Part shown: piece after piece, positions 47,089-55,689 of the stretch
Numbering within the stretch: the stretch's first letter is position 1
Layout of the letters: each line of letters starts with the position of its first letter
NCBI RefSeq assembly: GCF_030406325.1
Contig: NZ_JAUEQY010000036.1
Span: 1 to 64,000 of the forward strand
Source of the DNA: Actinomadura sp. DC4
GTDB taxonomy: Bacteria > Actinomycetota > Actinomycetes > Streptosporangiales > Streptosporangiaceae
Direction of reading: 5' to 3'
DNA: 64,000 nt
Position numbers and translations under genes: made by a program
Notes under the pieces: model-generated
Databases searched by the model: none
What the model was told of the DNA's origin: nothing
Seen by the model: only the letters and a program-made list of their open reading frames with translations

Positions 47089-47613
47089 ATGAGCAGGCAC
47101 ACGCTTTCGGTGCTGGTGGAGAACAAGCCGGGCATCCTCGCCCGGGTCGCGTCGCTGTTCTCCCGTCGCGGCTTCAACATCGACTCACTCGCCGTCGGCA
47201 CGACCGAGCATCCCGAGATCTCCCGCATGACGATCGTCGTCAACGTCGAGGACCGGCCGCTCGAACAGGTGACCAAGCAGCTCAACAAGCTGATCAACGT
47301 CATCAAGATCGTCGAGCTCGACCCCGGTGCCTCGGTCCAGCGGGAGCTGGTCCTCATCAAGGTGCGCGCGGACCACGAGACCCGCTCGCAGGTGCTGGAG
47401 ACCGTCGAACTCTTCCGCGCGCGGGTCATAGACGTGGCCCCGGACGCGGTGACGGTCGAGGCGACTGGTAGCAAGGACAAGCTCGACGCCTTGATCAGGG
47501 TCCTGGAGCCCTTCGGCATCAAGGAACTCGTGCAATCGGGCATGGTGGCCATCGGCCGGGGTGCCCGTTCCATCACCGACCGCTCGCTGCGCGCCATCGA
47601 ACGCAGCGCGTGA
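47089..47613 (+). CDS. ilvN: Acetolactate synthase small (regulatory) subunit
   Basis: The protein has 174 residues. The N-terminal ACT domain has LSVLVENKPGILARVASLFS then RRGFNIDSLAVG, the valine-binding feedback site; the C-terminal half contains LELVQSGMVAI-like KELVQSGMVAIGRG. It activates IlvB and confers end-product inhibition. ATG at 47089 follows GAAGGAAG. Also called ilvH in some genomes. Confidence 0.95.
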   Translation: MSRHTLSVLVENKPGILARVASLFSRRGFNIDSLAVGTTEHPEISRMTIVVNVEDRPLEQVTKQLNKLINVIKIVELDPGASVQRELVLIKVRADHETRSQVLETVELFRARVIDVAPDAVTVEATGSKDKLDALIRVLEPFGIKELVQSGMVAIGRGARSITDRSLRAIERSA

Positions 47614-47640
47614 CCCGTTTTCCGAAAGAGGTAAGGGCAA

Positions 47641-48633
47641 GTGGCTGAGATCTTCTACGACAAGGACGCCGACCTGAGCGTCATCCAGGACCGCCACGTC
47701 GCGGTACTCGGATACGGCAGCCAGGGGCACGCGCACGCGCTCTCGCTGCGCGACTCCGGGGTCGACGTGCGGGTCGGGCTGCCGAAGGACTCCAAGAGCC
47801 GCGAGAAGGCCGAGAACGACGGCCTCCGCGTGGTCACGCCCGAGGAGGCGTGTGAGGAGGCCAACGTCACGATGGTGCTCATCCCCGACCACCTGCAGCG
47901 TGAGCTGTACGCCTCGGCGATCGCGCCGTCGCTGGTCGAGGGCGACGCGCTGTTCTTCGGCCACGGCCTCAACATCCGCTACGACCTCATCGAGCCGCCC
48001 GAGGGCGTCGACATCTGCATGGTCGCCCCCAAGGGGCCCGGCCACCTCGTACGCCGTCAGTACACCGAGGGCCGCGGCGTCCCGGTGCTCGTCGCGGTCG
48101 AGCGCGACGCCACGGGCAACGCGTGGCCGCTCACCCTCTCGTACGCCAAGGCGATCGGCGGCACCCGTCCGGGCGCGCTGAAGACGACCTTCACCGAGGA
48201 GACCGAGACCGACCTGTTCGGCGAGCAGGCCGTGCTCTGCGGCGGCGTGTCCGAGCTGATCAAGGCCGGCTTCCAGACGCTCGTCGACGCCGGCTACCAG
48301 CCGGAGGCGGCCTACTTCGAGTGCCTGCACGAGATGAAGCTCATCGTCGACCTGATGTACGAGGGCGGCCTGTCCAAGATGCGCTGGTCGATCTCGGACA
48401 CCGCCGAGTTCGGCGACTACACGCGCGGCCGTCGCATCATCACGGACGAGACCCGCGAGGAGATGCGCAAGATCCTCGGCGAGATCAAGGACGGCACCTT
48501 CGCCAAGGAGCTCGTCGAGGAGTTCGACGGCGGGAAGAAGAACTTCCTCAAGCGCCGCGAGGAGGAGCAGCACTCGGCGATCGAGGAGACCGGCGCCAAG
48601 CTCCGCCCGATGATGTCCTGGCTCCAGGACTGA
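47641..48633 (+). CDS. ilvC: Ketol-acid reductoisomerase
   Basis: The protein has 330 residues, class I length. It has the Rossmann motif [17 protein letters not shown] and the KARI domain with [27 protein letters not shown] and [22 protein letters not shown], which holds the Mg-binding acids. It converts acetolactate to dihydroxyisovalerate using NADPH. GTG start at 47641 after GAGGTAAGG. It is third in the ilvBNC operon and followed by a terminator. Confidence 0.97.
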   Translation: MAEIFYDKDADLSVIQDRHVAVLGYGSQGHAHALSLRDSGVDVRVGLPKDSKSREKAENDGLRVVTPEEACEEANVTMVLIPDHLQRELYASAIAPSLVEGDALFFGHGLNIRYDLIEPPEGVDICMVAPKGPGHLVRRQYTEGRGVPVLVAVERDATGNAWPLTLSYAKAIGGTRPGALKTTFTEETETDLFGEQAVLCGGVSELIKAGFQTLVDAGYQPEAAYFECLHEMKLIVDLMYEGGLSKMRWSISDTAEFGDYTRGRRIITDETREEMRKILGEIKDGTFAKELVEEFDGGKKNFLKRREEEQHSAIEETGAKLRPMMSWLQD

Positions 48634-48647
48634 GAACGCTCTTCTGA

Positions 48648-48680
48648 AACGGGCGGGCGCCGGCCGGGCGCCCGCCCGTT
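48648..48680. terminator. Bidirectional terminator between ilvC and the PHP hydrolase gene
   Basis: A 14-bp perfect stem AACGGGCGGGCGCC with its complement, loop GGCCG. It lies between convergent stops. Confidence 0.8.
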
Positions 48681-48681
48681 C

Positions 48682-50043
48682 TCAGTGGCCGAGGAAGATC
48701 GGGTTGGTGAGGGCGGCCATCGAGCCGTCCGGATGCCGGACCTCGGCGCGCACGTACGTCGAGACGCGGGGCGTCGTCCGCCAGGCCGCCGTGCCGACCG
48801 GCCCCTCGAACATCTGGCCCTCGTCGGTGAACAGCCGGATCACACCCGCCGGCACGCCTTCCGTCGCCACCGAGACCGTGACCTCCTCGCCCGGCCCGGC
48901 CTCCAGCCGCCCGCCGACGCCGGCGCTCCGCGGGCCGGCCGCGGCCTCGAACGACAGCGACACCGCGGAGGACTCCGCGACGTAGAGCCGCCCGGCCCTC
49001 ACCGCCGACAGGATCGCGCCGCGCTCCAGGTCGTCGGCGAGCACGACGTTCTGCGGCAGGCCGATGACCTGGCCCTCGCGATGCGAGTCGCTGTCGCCGA
49101 CGGCCGGGATCCAGCGGCGCCCCTCGGCCAGCAGACCGTCCCACATCTGCAGCGCCGTCTCGTCGTCGGGCGTCCACGGGCCGTTCCAGACCTCGATCGC
49201 GTCCACCTCGTCGTACCCGAACTTCCACCGGCCGCCGGCGAAGGGGGCGAACGGGTGCGCGGCCACGGCCAGCGCCCCGTGCCGGTGTATCTCCCGCAGG
49301 AAGCGGGGGAGCTCCCCGTCGGCCGCGCGGTGGCGCCAGTCGATCCAGGTGCCCGGCGGCAGGCCGAGCGCGGTGTAGTGGCCGTTGCGCGTGGTGACCT
49401 CCTCGCCGTCGATGATGAGGAGGTCCTCGCGGGCGTGATGCCCCCAGACGCCGGCGGCGCTGGAGGTGTTGTGCTCGGTGGAGACGATGTAGTCCAGGCC
49501 GGACCGCCGGGCGGTCGCGACGACCTGCTCGGGCAGCCATGCGCCGTCGGAGTGGACCGAGTGCAGGTGCATGTCACCGCGGTACCAGGCGCGCCCACGG
49601 CCGCGGGCCCGCGTCGGCGCGTGCGCGGGGACGAACGCCGGCCCCGGCTCGCCGAACCGCAGCGTCACCGTGACCGTCCAGTTCATCCCCTGCGGGGCGA
49701 CGGTGTACGGGCCGAGCGCGACCTGCCAGACGCCGGGCGTCACCGGACCCGGGAGATAGCCGGGGGTGGCCTCCGTACGGCTGATGGTGAAGGAGTCGCG
49801 GGCGCCGCCGGACCAGCCGCGGAAGCCCGCCTCGTCGAAGGCACCGAGGTCGAGCGCGTTGCCCGGCCGCCCTTCCGGGGGCTCGGGCCGGTCGTAGGCG
49901 GAGGTGACCGCGATCTCCCGCACACCGGGCGGCACCGATACGGAGACGTAGGCCCAGTCCGGGGCGCCGGCCTCGAAGCGTCCGGCGACCGTACGGGTCT
50001 GCTCGTCCCCGGGGGCGGCACTCGCGAACGTCAGCGGATCCAA
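48682..50043 (-). CDS. CehA/McbA family metallohydrolase (PHP domain)
   Basis: The protein has 453 residues. An N-terminal beta-rich domain (about 1-145) precedes a PHP-type metal site: GDMHLHSVHSDG, STEHNTSS, AAHPFAPF and GDSDSHREG, which supply the His and Asp ligands. The CehA/McbA group includes hydrolases of carbamates and phosphoesters; its substrate here is unknown. The start is TTG at 50043 with GGAGGT at good spacing; no ATG or GTG fits as well. It is 45 bp downstream of the SseB-type gene on the same strand. Confidence 0.75.
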   Translation of the reverse strand: MDPLTFASAAPGDEQTRTVAGRFEAGAPDWAYVSVSVPPGVREIAVTSAYDRPEPPEGRPGNALDLGAFDEAGFRGWSGGARDSFTISRTEATPGYLPGPVTPGVWQVALGPYTVAPQGMNWTVTVTLRFGEPGPAFVPAHAPTRARGRGRAWYRGDMHLHSVHSDGAWLPEQVVATARRSGLDYIVSTEHNTSSAAGVWGHHAREDLLIIDGEEVTTRNGHYTALGLPPGTWIDWRHRAADGELPRFLREIHRHGALAVAAHPFAPFAGGRWKFGYDEVDAIEVWNGPWTPDDETALQMWDGLLAEGRRWIPAVGDSDSHREGQVIGLPQNVVLADDLERGAILSAVRAGRLYVAESSAVSLSFEAAAGPRSAGVGGRLEAGPGEEVTVSVATEGVPAGVIRLFTDEGQMFEGPVGTAAWRTTPRVSTYVRAEVRHPDGSMAALTNPIFLGH

Positions 50044-50088
50044 CCTGACCTCCGTGGCGGCTGGCCGGGGTCGGCCAGCCGCTCCGCG

Positions 50089-50763
50089 TCAGCGGCGTAC
50101 GACGGCGGCGTCCATCTCGGTGAGGAAGCCCTCGGTCTCCTCGTCGCCGAGGTGGGCGAAGACGGGGATGTCGCTGGCCGGGATGTCCTCCATGGTGGCC
50201 TGGAGGAGCTCGTTGGCCACCTGCGGGTCGGCGTCCTCGGCGACCATGACGTGCAGCATGATGCCCTCGACACCGCTGGGCATCCGCACGTCGGAGATCC
50301 ACACCCGCTCGACGGCGGGGAAGTCCGGAAGCCGCGACGCGATCCCGTCCCGCAGGCTGGGCACCAGCTCGTGCTCGCTGGGCCGGAACGCCACCTCGAC
50401 GTCCTCGTCCACCGTCATGCCCTGGGCGATGAGGTAGCCCTGGATGTCGGTGAAGGGGATGAGGGCCGCGTCGTCGCCCTCGGGGTCGACCACGAGGGCC
50501 TCGACGTCGCCGCTGCGCGCTATCTCGAGCAGCAGTGCCGCGTCGGCCTGCTGGAACGTCTCTTCGTCCGGCTTGTTGCCGTACTTCTCGGGAGAGCTGA
50601 ACGCGGCGAGCACCATGCTCTCGTCCTCGAGCTGCCCGACCAGCACCGAGCCGTCGGGGTTGCTCACGATGAGCACCCCGCCGTCGACCAGCGCACGCAG
50701 AATCTCCTCGGGTTCACCGCGCTGCTCGAGGACCTCGGCCAGCTTCGGGTTTCCATTCGCCAT
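50089..50763 (-). CDS. SseB family protein
   Basis: The protein has 224 residues. The N-terminal half (LVDGGVLIVSNPDGSVLVGQ, FTDIQGYLIAQGM, EDVEVAFRPS) fits the SseB N-terminal domain, and the second half (SLRDGIASRLPDFPAVERVW, then EDADPQVANELLQATMEDIP) the SseB C-terminal domain. Role unknown. ATG at 50763 is preferred because upstream codons are Arg-rich and unlike the family. It is divergent from serA. Confidence 0.75.
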   Translation of the reverse strand: MANGNPKLAEVLEQRGEPEEILRALVDGGVLIVSNPDGSVLVGQLEDESMVLAAFSSPEKYGNKPDEETFQQADAALLLEIARSGDVEALVVDPEGDDAALIPFTDIQGYLIAQGMTVDEDVEVAFRPSEHELVPSLRDGIASRLPDFPAVERVWISDVRMPSGVEGIMLHVMVAEDADPQVANELLQATMEDIPASDIPVFAHLGDEETEGFLTEMDAAVVRR

Positions 50764-51021
50764 GCGCCTGACATTAGTGCGTCGGCGGGACCCCACGCGT
50801 CCCCTCGCGGGCGACATTTCACGGTGTCGCCGTCCGTGGGCCAGAACGCCTCCGGGCGGAAAGTCAATACGGAACCGTGCGGTGTCCGTGTCGCGCGTTG
50901 CAACTTTCAGGAGGGCGGGAACGCCGTCGATAGACTCGGCCGCGGCGAGAGCACGACGGTGTCTCGCAGTTCAACCCCCGGGCTCGGGGTCCAACGCCGT
51001 CCGCTACGCAAGGAGCCTCCG

Positions 51022-52614
51022 TTGAGCAAGCCCGTCGTTCTCGTCGCCGAAGAGCTCTCGCCCGCCGGTATGGCCCTTCTCGAGACCGACTTCGACGTCC
51101 GCCGCGCCGACGGGGCGGACCGCGCAGCCCTGCTCGCCTCGGTCGCCGACGTCGACGCGATCATCGTGCGGAGCGCGACCACGGTCGACGCCGGGGTGTT
51201 CGGGGCCGCGCGGCGGCTGCGGGTGGTCGCGCGCGCCGGGGTCGGGCTCGACAACGTCGACGTCGAGGCCGCGACCAAGGCCGGGGTCATGGTCGTCAAC
51301 GCGCCGACCTCCAACATCGTCACGGCCGCCGAGCACGCCATCGCGCTGCTGCTGGCCTCCGCGCGGAACGTCCCGCAGGGGCACGCCGCGCTCAAGCAGG
51401 GGGAGTGGAGGCGTTCGAAGTACACCGGCGTCGAGCTGCAGGACAAGACGGTCGGCGTGCTCGGGCTCGGGCGCATCGGCGTGCTGGTGGCCAAGCGGCT
51501 CGCGGCGTTCGACATGAAGGTCATCGCCTACGACCCCTACGTCCAGGCGCCCCGCGCCGCCCAGCTCGGCGTGCGGCTGGTGCAGCTCGAGGAGCTGCTG
51601 CGCGAGAGCGACTTCATCACCGTCCACCTGCCCAAGAACAAGGAGACGCTCGGGCTGATCGGCGACCGTGAGCTGCACCTCGTCAAGCCGTCGGTGCGCC
51701 TGGTCAACGCCGCGCGCGGCGGCATCATCGACGAGAGCGCCCTCGACCTGGCGCTGAAGGAGAGGCGCGTCGCGGGCGCCGCCATCGACGTGTTCAGCAG
51801 CGAGCCCTGCACCGACAGCCCGCTGTTCCACCACGACAACGTCGTGGTCACCCCGCACCTCGGCGCGAGCACGCACGAGGCGCAGGAGAAGGCCGGCACC
51901 CAGGTCGCCCGGTCCGTACGCCTGGCGCTGTCGGGCGAGTTCGTGCCCGACGCGGTCAACGTCCAGGGCGGCGGGGTCATCGCCGAGGACGTCAAGCCGG
52001 GGCTGCCGCTGACCGAGAAGCTCGGCCGCATCTTCACCGCGCTCGCGGGCGGCGTGCCGGCCCGCCTGGAGGTCGAGGTGCGCGGCGAGATCACCGAGCA
52101 CGACGTGAAGGTCCTCGAGCTGGCCGCGCTCAAGGGCGCGTTCACCGACGTGGTCGAGGAGTCGGTGACCTACGTCAACGCGCCGCTGCTGTCCCGCGAC
52201 CGCGGCGTGGAGGTGACGCTGACGACGACCGAGGACAGCGCGGACTGGCGCAACCTCATCACGGTCCGCGGCACGATGGCCGACGGCTCGGTCGTCTCGG
52301 TGGCAGGCACCCTCACCGGGCCCCGCCACGCCGAGCGGCTCGTGGAGGTCAACGGCTACGCGATGGAGATCGCGCCGACCGCGCACATGGGCTTCTTCAC
52401 CTACACCGACCGGCCGGGCATCGTCGGGATGGTCGGCCGCCTGCTGGGCGACGCCGGCATCAACATCGCGGGCATGCAGGTCGGGCGGCACAAGAAGGGC
52501 GGCAAGGCGCTCATCGCGCTGACCGTCGACTCCGCGCTCGGCCCCGACCTGACCGACGCGATCGCGGCGGAGATCGGCGCGGAGCAGGGACGCCGCGTCG
52601 ACCTAGACGCCTGA
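51022..52614 (+). CDS. serA: D-3-phosphoglycerate dehydrogenase
   Basis: The protein has 530 residues, the long actinobacterial form. It starts the serine pathway. The catalytic part has GLGRIGVLVAKRL, LVNAARGGIIDE, and TPHLGASTHEAQ. An intervening domain (about 320-450) and a C-terminal ACT domain (about 453-525, FFTYTDRPGIVGMVG) follow, for serine feedback. The start is TTG at 51022 with AAGGAG 6 nt upstream; there is no ATG or GTG that starts the domain as well. The open frame extends far upstream but is noncoding there. Confidence 0.95.
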   Translation: MSKPVVLVAEELSPAGMALLETDFDVRRADGADRAALLASVADVDAIIVRSATTVDAGVFGAARRLRVVARAGVGLDNVDVEAATKAGVMVVNAPTSNIVTAAEHAIALLLASARNVPQGHAALKQGEWRRSKYTGVELQDKTVGVLGLGRIGVLVAKRLAAFDMKVIAYDPYVQAPRAAQLGVRLVQLEELLRESDFITVHLPKNKETLGLIGDRELHLVKPSVRLVNAARGGIIDESALDLALKERRVAGAAIDVFSSEPCTDSPLFHHDNVVVTPHLGASTHEAQEKAGTQVARSVRLALSGEFVPDAVNVQGGGVIAEDVKPGLPLTEKLGRIFTALAGGVPARLEVEVRGEITEHDVKVLELAALKGAFTDVVEESVTYVNAPLLSRDRGVEVTLTTTEDSADWRNLITVRGTMADGSVVSVAGTLTGPRHAERLVEVNGYAMEIAPTAHMGFFTYTDRPGIVGMVGRLLGDAGINIAGMQVGRHKKGGKALIALTVDSALGPDLTDAIAAEIGAEQGRRVDLDA

Positions 52615-52690
52615 CCTGGCGTTTCGCGCCGGGTGTCTCACCTGGTGGGATTTCTGACCGCGAGACGAGACTTCGGCGCGGGGCGAGAGG

Positions 52691-52696
52691 TAACGT
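52691..52696 (+). promoter_or_regulatory. -10 box TAACGT of the micro-gene unit
   Basis: TAACGT lies 10 nt before the 14-codon frame at 52707. It would start a short transcript carrying the two tiny frames that ends at the hairpin at 52962-52996. Confidence 0.4.
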
Positions 52697-52706
52697 GGTA
52701 GTCACT

Positions 52707-52751
52707 ATGCGGCGCCATGTAGTCATCCTTAGCGGCCGCGGCGGGGCCTGA
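52707..52751 (+). CDS. 14-codon upstream frame, possible leader peptide
   Basis: The frame encodes MRRHVVILSGRGGA. It is placed just after a -10 box and 91 bp before the 36-codon frame. Short Arg/His-starting leader peptides are common before regulated actinomycete genes. The evidence is only position. Confidence 0.3.
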   Translation: MRRHVVILSGRGGA

Positions 52752-52842
52752 TCCCTCGGGCAGGCCGGCGACCCGTCGCGGAGTCCGCCGCTGGCCCCAA
52801 GCCCCGAGCGCCCTGGTGCACACAATCACGGAGACGAATCCC

Positions 52843-52953
52843 ATGGACGCGATGTACGTGCTGAAGCCTGCCGAAGACGCCGAGGAAGAAGCCACCCGAG
52901 CCGTCCAGATCGCCCTGGACCGGCGCGACAACGGCGGCGCCGCCAGCAAGTAA
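52843..52953 (+). CDS. 36-residue small protein of unknown function
   Basis: The frame encodes a 36-residue peptide beginning MDAMYVLKPAEDAEEEATRA and ending GGAASK. It has a ribosome binding site (GGAGAC, 8 nt spacing), GC-rich third positions in about 30 of 35 codons, and a perfect 16-bp terminator hairpin 8 bp after the stop. It is predicted helical and acidic at first, basic later. No Cys is present. It is the only protein-like element in the 470-bp serA-MFS gap. I do not recognise a family. Confidence 0.55.
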   Translation: MDAMYVLKPAEDAEEEATRAVQIALDRRDNGGAASK

Positions 52954-52961
52954 CCGACCTC

Positions 52962-52996
52962 CCGGACGGCACCCCGGCTCCCGGGGTGCCGTCCGG
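52962..52996 (+). terminator. Terminator after the 36-codon gene
   Basis: A perfect 16-bp stem CCGGACGGCACCCCGG with its complement, loop CTC. No long T-run follows. Confidence 0.75.
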
Positions 52997-53082
52997 CACG
53001 TGTCCGATGTCCGAAACTGCACGGATGTCGGCGTTTCCGCCACTCGTCAGTGCGGATCCGCCTCGCCAGCATGGCGAGGGTG

Positions 53083-54273
53083 ATGGAAAACGAACGAGAT
53101 CGCGCCTGGTGGCGCGCCGGCCTGGCCGTGACGTCGGTCGGGTGGGGCGCGCAGCAGTTCGCGCCCCTGTTGCTCATGTACCAGTCCCGGCTGGGGCTGT
53201 CCCCGACCGTCATCCAGGCCACGTTCGGCCTTTACATCGTCGGGCTGATCCCCGGCCTGCTGCTGGGCGGCCCGGTCTCGGACCGGTACGGCCGCCGCCG
53301 CGTGATGGTCCCGGCGCTCGTCGTCTCCGTCGCCGCGACCGCCCTGCTGGTCCTCGGCGGGTCGGGCGTCGGCTGGCTGTTCGCCGGGCGGATGCTGGCC
53401 GGCGTCGCGAGTGGCGCCGCCTTCAGCGCCGGCGCCGCGTGGATCAAAGAACTCTCGGCCGCCGGCCAGGGCCCCCGGCGGCTCACCGTCACGATGAGCG
53501 CGGGCTTCGGCCTCGGCCCCCTGGTGGCGGGCATGCTGGCGCAGTGGGCGCCGGCGCCGACCGTCCTGCCGTACGTCCCGCACCTGATCCTGGCGGCCGT
53601 CGCGTTCCCGCTGGTGCTGGGCGCTCCGGAGACCCGCCGGGCCGGCGGGCCGCTGCGGGCGCTGCGCGTCCCGGAGACGCGCGAGCGCCGGTTCCGTACG
53701 GTCGTGGTGCCGCTCGCCCCGTGGGTGTTCGGCTCGGCGGCCATCGCCATGGCGTACCTGCCGGGAGTGGTCGAGACCCACCTCGGCGGGCACGCGCTGG
53801 TGTTCAGCGCCCTGGTCACGCTGCTGACCGCGTTCGCGGGCATCTTCGCCCAGCCGCTGGCCCGGCGCGTGGACGCCCCCTGTCGGCCGCACCTGCTCAC
53901 CACCTCGATGGCGATCGTCGTGGCCGGGCTGCTCGTCGCCGCCCTGGCGGCGGCCACGGTACAGCCGGCGCTCGTGGTGGTGGCCGCGCTCGTCCTCGGC
54001 GCGGGCTACGGCTGCTGCCAGGTGTGCGGCCTGATCGAGGTGCAGCGCCTGGCCGGGCCGGACGGCCTCGCCGGGCTGACCGCGGCGTACCAGGCGGTGT
54101 CCTACCTCGGCTTCGTGGTGCCCCTCCCGCTCGCCGCCTTGGGCCGCGACGTGCCTCCCGGCGTGCTCCTGCTCGGCGTGGCCGCGCTCGCCGTGATCAC
54201 TCTGGTCTGGACGACCGCCCGCGCGCGTACGAGGGCGGGGGAGGCCCTGCCGGAGCGGCAGCCCGTCTCATGA
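53083..54273 (+). CDS. MFS transporter
   Basis: About 396 residues and 12 spans. It has the MFS loop motif GGPVSDRYGRRRVMVP after the second span and GRMLAGVASGAAFSAGAAW. Probably a drug or metabolite exporter; substrate unknown. The start is uncertain: ATG 53083 has a close GAGGG, ATG 53071 and GTG 53050 have none. The stop overlaps the convergent GlxA-type gene by 6 bp. Confidence 0.8.
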   Translation: MENERDRAWWRAGLAVTSVGWGAQQFAPLLLMYQSRLGLSPTVIQATFGLYIVGLIPGLLLGGPVSDRYGRRRVMVPALVVSVAATALLVLGGSGVGWLFAGRMLAGVASGAAFSAGAAWIKELSAAGQGPRRLTVTMSAGFGLGPLVAGMLAQWAPAPTVLPYVPHLILAAVAFPLVLGAPETRRAGGPLRALRVPETRERRFRTVVVPLAPWVFGSAAIAMAYLPGVVETHLGGHALVFSALVTLLTAFAGIFAQPLARRVDAPCRPHLLTTSMAIVVAGLLVAALAAATVQPALVVVAALVLGAGYGCCQVCGLIEVQRLAGPDGLAGLTAAYQAVSYLGFVVPLPLAALGRDVPPGVLLLGVAALAVITLVWTTARARTRAGEALPERQPVS

Positions 54274-55203
54274 GCGGAACGTCCGCCGGTACGCGTCGGG
54301 CGGCACGCCGAGCGCGCGGTTGAAGTGCCGCCGCAGCGTGGCCGCGGTGCCCATTCCCGTACGGGCGGCGACCAGCTCGACGCTGTCGTCGGTGGTCTCC
54401 AGGAGCTCCTGGGCGCGGCGCAGGCGCTGGGTGAGCAGCCACTGCAGCGGTGTCGTGCCGGTGACGGCGTTGAAGTGGCGGCCCAGGTTGCGCGAGCTCA
54501 TGTTGGCCTCACGGGCGAGGTCCTCGACCGTGAGGGGCCGGTCCAGCCGGGCGAGCGCCCACGGGATCAGATCGGCGAGCGGGTGGTCGCGGGGCCCGGC
54601 CACCGGGGCGGGGATGAACTGGGCCTGGCCGCCGGACCGGTGCGGCGGCACGACCAGGCGGCGGGCCAGGTCGTTGGCGACCGCCGCGCCGTGGTCGAGC
54701 CGGACGAGGTGCAGGCACAGGTCCAGCCCGGCGGCCTTGCCCGCGGCGGTGAGGACGTCGCCCTCGTCGACGTAGAGCACGTCCGGGTCGACGTGGACGC
54801 GGGGATGGCGCGCGGCGAGGCGGTCGGCGTACAGCCAGTGCGTGGTGGCCCGCCGCCCGTCGAGCAGCCCGGCCGCGGCCAGCACGAACGCCCCGGTGCA
54901 GATGGAGACCACGCGCGCGCCGGCCTCGTGCGCCGCGCGTACGGCGTCGACCAGGTCGGCGGACGGCCGCTCGTCGACGTCGCGGCAGGCGGGCACGATG
55001 ACGGTGCCGGCCGAGACGAGGGCGTCGAGCCCGTCCGGGGCCTCGACGCGGAACCACCCTCCGACCCGTACCGGGTCCGCGCCGCAGATCGTGAAGTCGT
55101 ACCAGGGGTCGGCGATCCCGCGGTCGACCCCGAACACCTCACAGACCGCGGCGACCTCGAAGATCGTGATCCCGTCGTGGACGGCCAGCGCGATCGAGTC
55201 CAT
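54268..55203 (-). CDS. GlxA family (DJ-1/AraC-type) transcriptional regulator
   Basis: The protein has 311 residues. The N-terminal DJ-1/PfpI-like domain (about 1-190) has FEVAAVCEVFGVDRG and ICTGAFVLAAAGLLDGRRATTHW. The C-terminal AraC HTH (about 215-310) has LAREANMSSRNLGRHFNAVTG and VAARTGMGTAATLRRHFNRA. Such proteins sense a small metabolite and control transport or catabolism genes; the convergent MFS gene is a possible target. ATG at 55203 is 7 nt after a -10 box, so probably leaderless. Confidence 0.9.
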   Translation of the reverse strand: MDSIALAVHDGITIFEVAAVCEVFGVDRGIADPWYDFTICGADPVRVGGWFRVEAPDGLDALVSAGTVIVPACRDVDERPSADLVDAVRAAHEAGARVVSICTGAFVLAAAGLLDGRRATTHWLYADRLAARHPRVHVDPDVLYVDEGDVLTAAGKAAGLDLCLHLVRLDHGAAVANDLARRLVVPPHRSGGQAQFIPAPVAGPRDHPLADLIPWALARLDRPLTVEDLAREANMSSRNLGRHFNAVTGTTPLQWLLTQRLRRAQELLETTDDSVELVAARTGMGTAATLRRHFNRALGVPPDAYRRTFRS

Positions 55204-55210
55204 GTCGGGA

Positions 55211-55216
55211 AGTGTA
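55211..55216 (-). promoter_or_regulatory. -10 box TACACT of the GlxA-type regulator gene
   Basis: On the minus strand TACACT ends 7 nt before the ATG. No ribosome binding site is present, fitting a leaderless mRNA. Confidence 0.45.
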
Positions 55217-55238
55217 CGGGTAGTGGTGTTTCGGACGG

Positions 55239-55598
55239 TCAGCCGACCGCCTTGCACTTGGGGCAGGGGGCCTCGACGTAGCGGGTGGGTGCGCGGTCGG
55301 CGTCGCACTCGACGTGGGCCACCGCGCCGACGCCGAAGCAGTCGGCGCACATGCCGACGCCCGCCACCATGCGGCGGACCGCGACCTGCCGGCGCGTCGG
55401 GGGCAGGCTGCGGACGACGTCGTCGACCTCGTGCTCCTCGCAGTCGATGTGCACGTGGCCCGACCCGTGGCACTGCGGGCACTCGCCGATGCGGAGCACC
55501 TGCGGCGGGCGGCCGTCGAGCGTGACGAGCTCGCCGACCTCCAGGCACATGTCGCAGGGGGTCAGCACACCTCCGAACGTGCCGTCGTCACCGCTCAC
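55239..55598 (-). CDS. Small protein with four DnaJ-like CxxCxxxG zinc motifs
   Basis: The protein has 119 residues. Four repeats CDMCLEVG, CPQCHGSG, CADCFGVG and CPKCKAVG match the cysteine-rich zinc domain of DnaJ (four CxxCxGxG), here without a J domain. The spacing between motifs 2 and 3 is longer than in DnaJ (about 43 residues). A zinc-binding chaperone-like or assembly role is possible. GTG at 55598 follows GAGGTGG. It lies between the GlxA-type gene and a second small zinc-motif gene. Confidence 0.65.
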   Translation of the reverse strand: MSGDDGTFGGVLTPCDMCLEVGELVTLDGRPPQVLRIGECPQCHGSGHVHIDCEEHEVDDVVRSLPPTRRQVAVRRMVAGVGMCADCFGVGAVAHVECDADRAPTRYVEAPCPKCKAVG

Positions 55599-55689
55599 GA
55601 GATGCCACCTCGTACGGGATCGCCGCGTTCGTACCCGTCGCCCATCGCCGCCACCTCCCCGCTCAGCGTCCACACGAGAATTTGGCGCG

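Noticed and set aside
48685-51021. Open plus-strand frame continuing upstream of serA for over 770 codons
   Set aside because: It lies antisense to two well-supported genes and its translation is Arg/Gly/Asp-rich. Only the part from the TTG at 51022 is SerA.
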